From the NCBI GenBank assembly GCA_045658315.1, contig JAZOUV010000048.1, positions 1-17,579 on the forward strand: 17,579 bases of DNA, given 5' to 3'. This document shows, in pieces, positions 14,041-17,579 of this stretch (position 1 is the first letter of the stretch; each line of letters opens with the position of its first letter). Both the position numbers and the translations under genes were made by a program. This stretch comes from RGIG1995 sp045658315 (GTDB taxonomy: Bacteria > Bacillota > Clostridia > Oscillospirales > CAG-272). The notes below the pieces were generated by a model. The model did not search any database. It had not been told where the DNA came from and was given only the letters and a program-made list of their open reading frames with translations.

Positions 14041-14995
14041 ATTTAAATTTTATATTCCCCGTATCCGTTTTTATTTCGCATTTTCCGCCTGATGTTGTCT
14101 TCGGAACATCAATTTTTCCCGTATCGGTTTCTGTTATAAAAACTTTATCGGAGAGGAAGTTGCCTTTTACGTTTCCCGTATCCGTTTCTACAAAGATTTC
14201 ATCGGCATCACAATCTTCAAATGATACATCTCCCGTGCTTCTTTTGATTGAAAATTTTTCCGAGGCAATTACGTTTTCTAAAAAAATAGTTCCTGTGCTT
14301 CCTGTTGACAGTAAATTTTTACATTCAACATTATTTACAGTAATTTTACCGGTAGAGACCTTTATACTTATATCGCCTTCACATTTTAAGTTTGAAGCAG
14401 TAATCCTTCCGGTTGAAGCGGAAAGGAAAACTGTATTCGCTGAAATGTTTTCGGTGTGAATATTTCCCGTACTTGTCTTTATTTTTAGAGACTCTGAAAC
14501 CGAGGCGTAATTTGCCACGTCTCCTGTACTTTCTGAGATATCAATATTTTTAAATATGAAATTATTGGGTATTGCTATATCGCCTGTACTTGATTTCACA
14601 GAAAGATTACCGTATTCATTTTTTGGAAGAAATAACGTTATTCTTGGTGTGCCCAAATTTATACCGATGTAATCGTACCATTTTCTTGTATCGACTACAT
14701 CAACAATGAGGTTATTTTCTTTTACTGCAACTGAATGTTTTATGTTTTCTTGTTCATAGCAGAGAACGGAGGTTTTTGCGTCTTCGGAAAGAATTAACTC
14801 AATATCGGCAGTGTGGGTATTTATTATGATATTTTCATATTCTTCGTGAATATCATGGTTGTTTGTTTCGTGTTTAACCGTAGACAATTTTGAAAAATCC
14901 CATTTAAGCATAGACATCACCCCAAAAAGTATAGTAACTCCTATAAAGACAAGAAAGGTAGCTATAACAAGCCACATTTTTGTTTTCTTACTCAT
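14039..14995 (-). CDS. DUF4097 family beta-strand repeat protein
   Basis: A 318-residue protein anchored by one N-terminal helix (about 8-28), with the rest predicted outside the membrane. From residue 136 to the end it contains ten repeats of 19-20 residues, each with an STG or DTG turn followed by a short beta-strand: STG at 136, 156, 175, 194, 214, 233, 253 and DTG at 272, 291, 311. This pattern fits the DUF4097 right-handed beta-solenoid, sometimes called a putative adhesin. Its ATG overlaps the stop of the HAAS/DUF1700 gene by one base, so translation is coupled. The PadR-HAAS-DUF4097 grouping recurs in Firmicutes and is thought to concern the cell envelope; no biochemical role is established. 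It ends at the shared terminator 13991-14040. Confidence 0.9.
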   Translation of the reverse strand: MSKKTKMWLVIATFLVFIGVTILFGVMSMLKWDFSKLSTVKHETNNHDIHEEYENIIINTHTADIELILSEDAKTSVLCYEQENIKHSVAVKENNLIVDVVDTRKWYDYIGINLGTPRITLFLPKNEYGNLSVKSSTGDIAIPNNFIFKNIDISESTGDVANYASVSESLKIKTSTGNIHTENISANTVFLSASTGRITASNLKCEGDISIKVSTGKITVNNVECKNLLSTGSTGTIFLENVIASEKFSIKRSTGDVSFEDCDADEIFVETDTGNVKGNFLSDKVFITETDTGKIDVPKTTSGGKCEIKTDTGNIKFK

Positions 14996-15594
14996 TACGC
15001 TTCCTCCTTTTTAATAAAAAGTCGTTTAATCCATAATATAATGTTTTTTGTGAAAAGGACTATAGCTTTAGTTAACCACCTGGACAAAAAGAATAGGAAT
15101 ATCGAAATACCCGCACAGATTACGCCCATACCTATCAAAGTGATTCCCGAAAGTTTTTTTGTGCTCAATGCAAATCCTATGCCAACACATATAAAGCTAA
15201 GTGCACAGCAAATAAGCGACACAAAAACTGCCCAAAAAGATATTATAACAGACCACATCGAAACGTATAGAGAGAACACTACTGCAAGAAGAGCAACCAA
15301 AAGGGAAAACCAGATAGGTGAACCGAGCACCAAAAGTATAATTTCCCATATTCTCATTCCTCTTTTTGATTTGAGCTTTTCTTTAGCTATTTTTGCAAGG
15401 GGGATATCTGCTGTAATTTGCATTGCAATTTCATCGACTGTTCCTATAGCCGAAACGGCTTCATCTTCGGTAAGACCTTCTTCCATTCTATCCTCAATCA
15501 TTTCGCTGTAGAAACTCAAGCGTTCTTCAACTTCATCTTGGGGTAAGTTCGACAGCTTATTGTGCAACGCAAGCAGAAAGTTAATTTTTGTCAT
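14995..15594 (-). CDS. HAAS domain / DUF1700 family membrane protein
   Basis: A 199-residue protein. The first 60 residues form the helical HAAS domain with its usual signature: LxxLPxxExxExxxFYxExI-like spacing, then GLTEDEAVSAIGTVDEIA at 39-56. Hydrophobic segments follow at about 84-108, 110-140 (probably two helices) and 148-170, and the tail is basic. HAAS proteins typically sit beside PadR-family regulators and are proposed to pass envelope signals. Here the gene overlaps the padR-like gene by 14 bases and the DUF4097 gene by one base, a tightly coupled three-gene operon. The direction of signalling is unknown. Confidence 0.88.
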   Translation of the reverse strand: MTKINFLLALHNKLSNLPQDEVEERLSFYSEMIEDRMEEGLTEDEAVSAIGTVDEIAMQITADIPLAKIAKEKLKSKRGMRIWEIILLVLGSPIWFSLLVALLAVVFSLYVSMWSVIISFWAVFVSLICCALSFICVGIGFALSTKKLSGITLIGMGVICAGISIFLFFLSRWLTKAIVLFTKNIILWIKRLFIKKEEA

Positions 15595-15907
15595 TATCCC
15601 TATCCTCCTTTGTTACAAATTTATATATGGATATAATTTCTTTCCACTCTTTTTTAAATTCTTCAATACGTTTTAGTCCATCATCTGTGATGCGGTAATA
15701 TTTACGAAGTCTGCCGCCATGTTCTGCCGTTTTGACCGTTAACATATTTGCTGATTCAAGTCTTTTGAGAATTGTATATAAGGTTGACTCCGAGAGCTCG
15801 ATATAAGGTTTCATATCTTTTATTATTTTGTATCCGTACGATTCTTCACTTTTTATTGCAGCCAATACACAAACGTCTAAAAGCCCTCTTTTTAACTGAA
15901 TATCCAT
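15581..15907 (-). CDS. PadR family transcriptional regulator
   Basis: A 108-residue winged-helix DNA-binding protein of the compact PadR subfamily 2. The core reads RGLLDVCVLAAI, SYGYKIIKDM, ELSESTLYTILKRLES and GGRLRKYYRITDDGLKRIEEF, the usual helix-turn-helix, wing (HGGRLRKYY) and start of the dimerisation helix. PadR proteins generally act as repressors, often of their own operon and of a membrane protein next door. AGGAGG lies 7 bases before the ATG. It is the first gene of the operon with the HAAS and DUF4097 proteins. An inverted repeat over its promoter is a good candidate operator. The inducing signal is unknown. Confidence 0.95.
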   Translation of the reverse strand: MDIQLKRGLLDVCVLAAIKSEESYGYKIIKDMKPYIELSESTLYTILKRLESANMLTVKTAEHGGRLRKYYRITDDGLKRIEEFKKEWKEIISIYKFVTKEDRDNDKN

Positions 15908-15919
15908 AATATACCTCCT

Positions 15920-15960
15920 CTCGTAATATACATCATATCACGAGGTATTGTTTTTGTCAA
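15920..15960 (-). promoter_or_regulatory. PadR operon promoter with overlapping operator-like dyad
   Basis: Minus-strand TTGACA (15955-15960), 17-base spacer, TATGAT (15932-15937) with TGA before it. A 25-bp imperfect dyad at 15920-15944 has arms CTCGT-x-ATAT and ATAT-x-ACGAG around a 5-base centre. It covers the -10 box and the expected start site. A bound dimer here would block RNA polymerase, which fits autorepression by the PadR protein. The promoter is near consensus; the operator role is inferred. Confidence 0.8.
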
Positions 15961-15973
15961 TACAATTATAACT

Positions 15974-16011
15974 AAAAAAATAGCAGACAACGAAAATTGC
16001 TGTCTGCTATT
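15974..16011 (-). terminator. Rho-independent terminator of the ABC transporter transcript
   Basis: An 11-bp perfect stem, AATAGCAGACA (15979-15989) with TGTCTGCTATT (16001-16011), 11-base loop. It is followed on the minus strand by seven T (15974-15980). There is no T run on the plus-strand side. It stops leftward transcription before the PadR promoter. Confidence 0.9.
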
Positions 16012-16231
16012 AAAAATATTATGTCTTAAATTGGTATTACTCCCACTCATTTTCGTGGTTCTTCTTTGGCTTATTTATGCCCTAAATATTATCCTAAACG
16101 GCAATTTTGAACCTGTTTTTCCACCCATTATTTCATTTATCAAAATTTTTGTAGCAGAAAATGTTGCAAAATCGCCTGCGGAATTGTGTCAGGTGGTTGT
16201 GATGCAACTGCTTGTTATAACAGGCATGCGT
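16012..16231. other. 220-base stretch without a supported gene
   Basis: This lies between the ABC permease stop and the terminator, unusually long for a 3' untranslated tail. On the minus strand a frame ending GINKPKKNHENEWE then TAA (16037-16039) stops 26 bases before the terminator hairpin. Another frame, DFATFSATKILINE onwards, is open for about 38 codons. Neither has a start with a ribosome site. It may hold the decayed end of an older gene. Composition changes from G+C-rich to AT-rich across it. Confidence 0.3.
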
Positions 16232-17437
16232 TTATCTTCCGCTGATCTGACGGCGGCAATAGATACGACTTCCGAGGAATGCCAGCAGCGATGCGCCGAC
16301 AATGTAGATCAAAGGAACGATTTGATATGAGGTGAAATGCGTTCCGAACAGAGAAACCAACCGAAGGTCAAAAGTGTTCCACATGGACAGAAAGCAGGTG
16401 GGCAGATAATCCCATATCTGTCCCAATATGCGATACTGTGCCGGTATCTGAATAATCATTCCTGCAAGGATCATGCCGGTGGTAACTGACATTGCGGCAA
16501 TACTGCTACTAAAAAGCTCGGACAAAAGCATGACGAATACGCTGATAAAAATCGCAGTCACAATCAGACATCCGTATGCAACAAGACATGCTTGTCCTAT
16601 AGTGATATTGCCAGCGTAGCCGGTATAAAATAGCTGTATTGCGGCATCAAAACCCTCCGAACCGTATACCCGCAGACTCAGCACCCAGGTCAGCAATGCC
16701 ATAAGCAATGCACCCACACAGCCAACTGTGATTCCTGAAAGCAGCTTGACCCAATAGAGCCGTTTTTTACCGTTCGAGGTGCATAAAACAAGCTGATCAG
16801 TTCGGTGAGTATGCTCATCGGGAAAGCTACTTGAAAGGGTGATAGCGACATAAATCAGCATCATAAAGCCTACGGTGAGAAAGGTTTCTAAGATGCATCC
16901 GTATCCTTCGTGGAACTGATATACAACAGGAGTTTCAAGACTATCTGCATGACTTTGCCAATATGAAATCTCAGCCTCAGTCAGATAGTTTTTAACAGCC
17001 GATTCTTCAAAGCGTTCTCTCATGGCAGCATATAACGCAGCTTCATCAGGAGACCACTGCTGGGCGGTTCCTTTGTCCATACCGGTCCATGACCTGATCA
17101 AATTGAAGATATCGCTGTACGGACGGGCATAGGTCTGGTATTCTTCAGTTAAAACATAGTTGGTGTCTATGGGCAAATCCTTGTAGGCGGCAATGGTTTC
17201 CTCCAGTAGAGCTTGGTCTATGGATTTGCCGCTAAGTGCTTTGCGGTATTCTTGATTGATTAGATGCTCTTCATAGTTTGTACCTACATACGTGCCGTTT
17301 ACCGAATAACTGCCCATTAAAGGAAAAAGTATCGAAAAGGCAATGACCGCCATACAAACAAAAAGAGCGATCCAAACTAGCTTCTTCTGCATCAGCTTTT
17401 TAAGCTCATAGCCGTATAGAGTAAACAGATTATTCAT
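16232..17437 (-). CDS. ABC-2 type exporter permease subunit
   Basis: A 401-residue membrane protein of an ABC exporter. One helix near the N-terminus (about 20-42) is preceded by the basic YELKKLMQKK segment common in ABC-2 permeases. A large hydrophilic loop of about 130 residues, probably outside the cell, follows; then five more hydrophobic segments from about 180 and a short basic tail. HTHRTDQLVLCTSNGKKRLYWVKLL matches the coupling region between helices 2 and 3. The ATG at 17437 has GAGGAGG just upstream; an upstream TTG is rejected. It overlaps the ATPase gene by 8 bases, so they form one transporter. The G+C content is clearly higher than in the rest of the window. Substrate unknown; peptide or antibiotic export is a guess. 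Confidence 0.85.
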   Translation of the reverse strand: MNNLFTLYGYELKKLMQKKLVWIALFVCMAVIAFSILFPLMGSYSVNGTYVGTNYEEHLINQEYRKALSGKSIDQALLEETIAAYKDLPIDTNYVLTEEYQTYARPYSDIFNLIRSWTGMDKGTAQQWSPDEAALYAAMRERFEESAVKNYLTEAEISYWQSHADSLETPVVYQFHEGYGCILETFLTVGFMMLIYVAITLSSSFPDEHTHRTDQLVLCTSNGKKRLYWVKLLSGITVGCVGALLMALLTWVLSLRVYGSEGFDAAIQLFYTGYAGNITIGQACLVAYGCLIVTAIFISVFVMLLSELFSSSIAAMSVTTGMILAGMIIQIPAQYRILGQIWDYLPTCFLSMWNTFDLRLVSLFGTHFTSYQIVPLIYIVGASLLAFLGSRIYCRRQISGR

Positions 17438-17579
17438 GGCTCCCCTCCTCGAATTGTGCAAGATAGAATCTCTCTAAATCACCCATTTGTTCGTCCCATG
17501 TTCCGTTATAAATCAAGGTTCCATCTTTCATCATGAGTACCTCATCGGCAATATGCTCTATGTCGGAAACGATATGGGT
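17430..17579 (-). CDS. ABC transporter ATP-binding protein, C-terminal fragment
   Basis: The last 49 residues of an ABC ATPase; the gene continues past the right edge. The fragment starts THIVSDIEHIADEVLMMKDG, where the His is the H-loop (switch) residue and the following ADEVLMMKDGTLIYNG is the standard strand-turn-strand after it. The tail ends FEEGSHE. Its TAA lies inside the start of the permease gene (8-base overlap ATGAATAA), which fixes them as partners of one exporter. Walker A and signature motifs are outside the window. Confidence 0.92.
   Translation of the reverse strand, partial: THIVSDIEHIADEVLMMKDGTLIYNGTWDEQMGDLERFYLAQFEEGSHE

Noticed and set aside
14160..14459. Plus-strand 99-codon frame with repeated PVLPV-like words
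   Set aside because: It is the antisense shadow of the STG/DTG repeats in the DUF4097 gene; its repetition comes from those repeats.
14039..14600. DNA repeats such as CCCGTATCCGTTT, considered as a CRISPR or tandem repeat
   Set aside because: The copies are short, diverged and in codon phase with the STG/DTG protein repeats, so they are explained by the coding sequence.
15041..15511. Plus-strand open frame of 156 codons
   Set aside because: It lies entirely antisense to the HAAS/DUF1700 gene, which has clear family motifs and tight operon overlaps. No promoter or ribosome site is seen for the antisense frame.
16031..16330. Plus-strand open frame of 99 codons with a hydrophobic start (VLLPLIFVVLLWLIY)
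   Set aside because: It starts at TTG with no ribosome site, the frame is also open through the upstream terminator hairpin, and its right third is antisense to the ABC permease. Hydrophobic runs arise naturally opposite Lys/Glu/Asn-rich codons.

Overview
The window looks like chromosomal DNA from a low-GC, Gram-positive anaerobe, most likely a gut Clostridia member (Oscillospiraceae/Ruminococcaceae-like). This is inferred from AT-rich intergenic DNA, strong AGGAGG-type ribosome binding sites, sigma-A promoters, a CwlD-like amidase, a TSCPD-domain protein, ThrH and a PadR/HAAS/DUF4097 cassette. All genes lie on the minus strand except a tyrosine recombinase and one 50-residue protein.

Region 1 (1-6316) holds a tightly packed minus-strand cluster: secA, two related unknown membrane proteins, a MATE exporter and a truncated EamA-type transporter. 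Gaps are 2-17 bases, and the only clear promoter is in front of secA. A strong terminator at 6278-6316 separates it from radA.

Region 2 (6323-9292) holds radA, a membrane-anchored cell-wall amidase and an orphan membrane protein, read leftwards from the divergent promoter region at 9140-9292. Region 3 is the rightward Xer-type recombinase gene (9293-10288). It ends at a two-way terminator facing a CofE/F420-0:glutamate ligase homologue.

Region 4 (10397-13707) is a row of genes with their own promoters: the CofE homologue, an SDR oxidoreductase, the phosphatase/phosphotransferase thrH and a TSCPD-domain protein. Divergent from the last is a 50-residue protein of a small unnamed type (13832-13984). 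Its two-way terminator is shared with the next operon.

Region 5 (14039-15960) is a three-gene envelope-type operon: PadR regulator, HAAS/DUF1700 membrane protein and a DUF4097 protein with ten regular STG/DTG repeats. Its consensus promoter carries an inverted repeat over the -10 box, which suggests autorepression. Region 6 (16012-17579) is a 220-base geneless stretch followed by the end of an ABC exporter operon (permease plus truncated ATPase). This DNA is visibly richer in G+C than the rest and may be acquired.

I see no CRISPR array, rRNA, tRNA or intact insertion sequence. The least explained items are the SecA-linked membrane-protein pair, the CofE homologue without visible F420 genes, the 50-residue protein, and the DUF4097 repeat protein with its operator.
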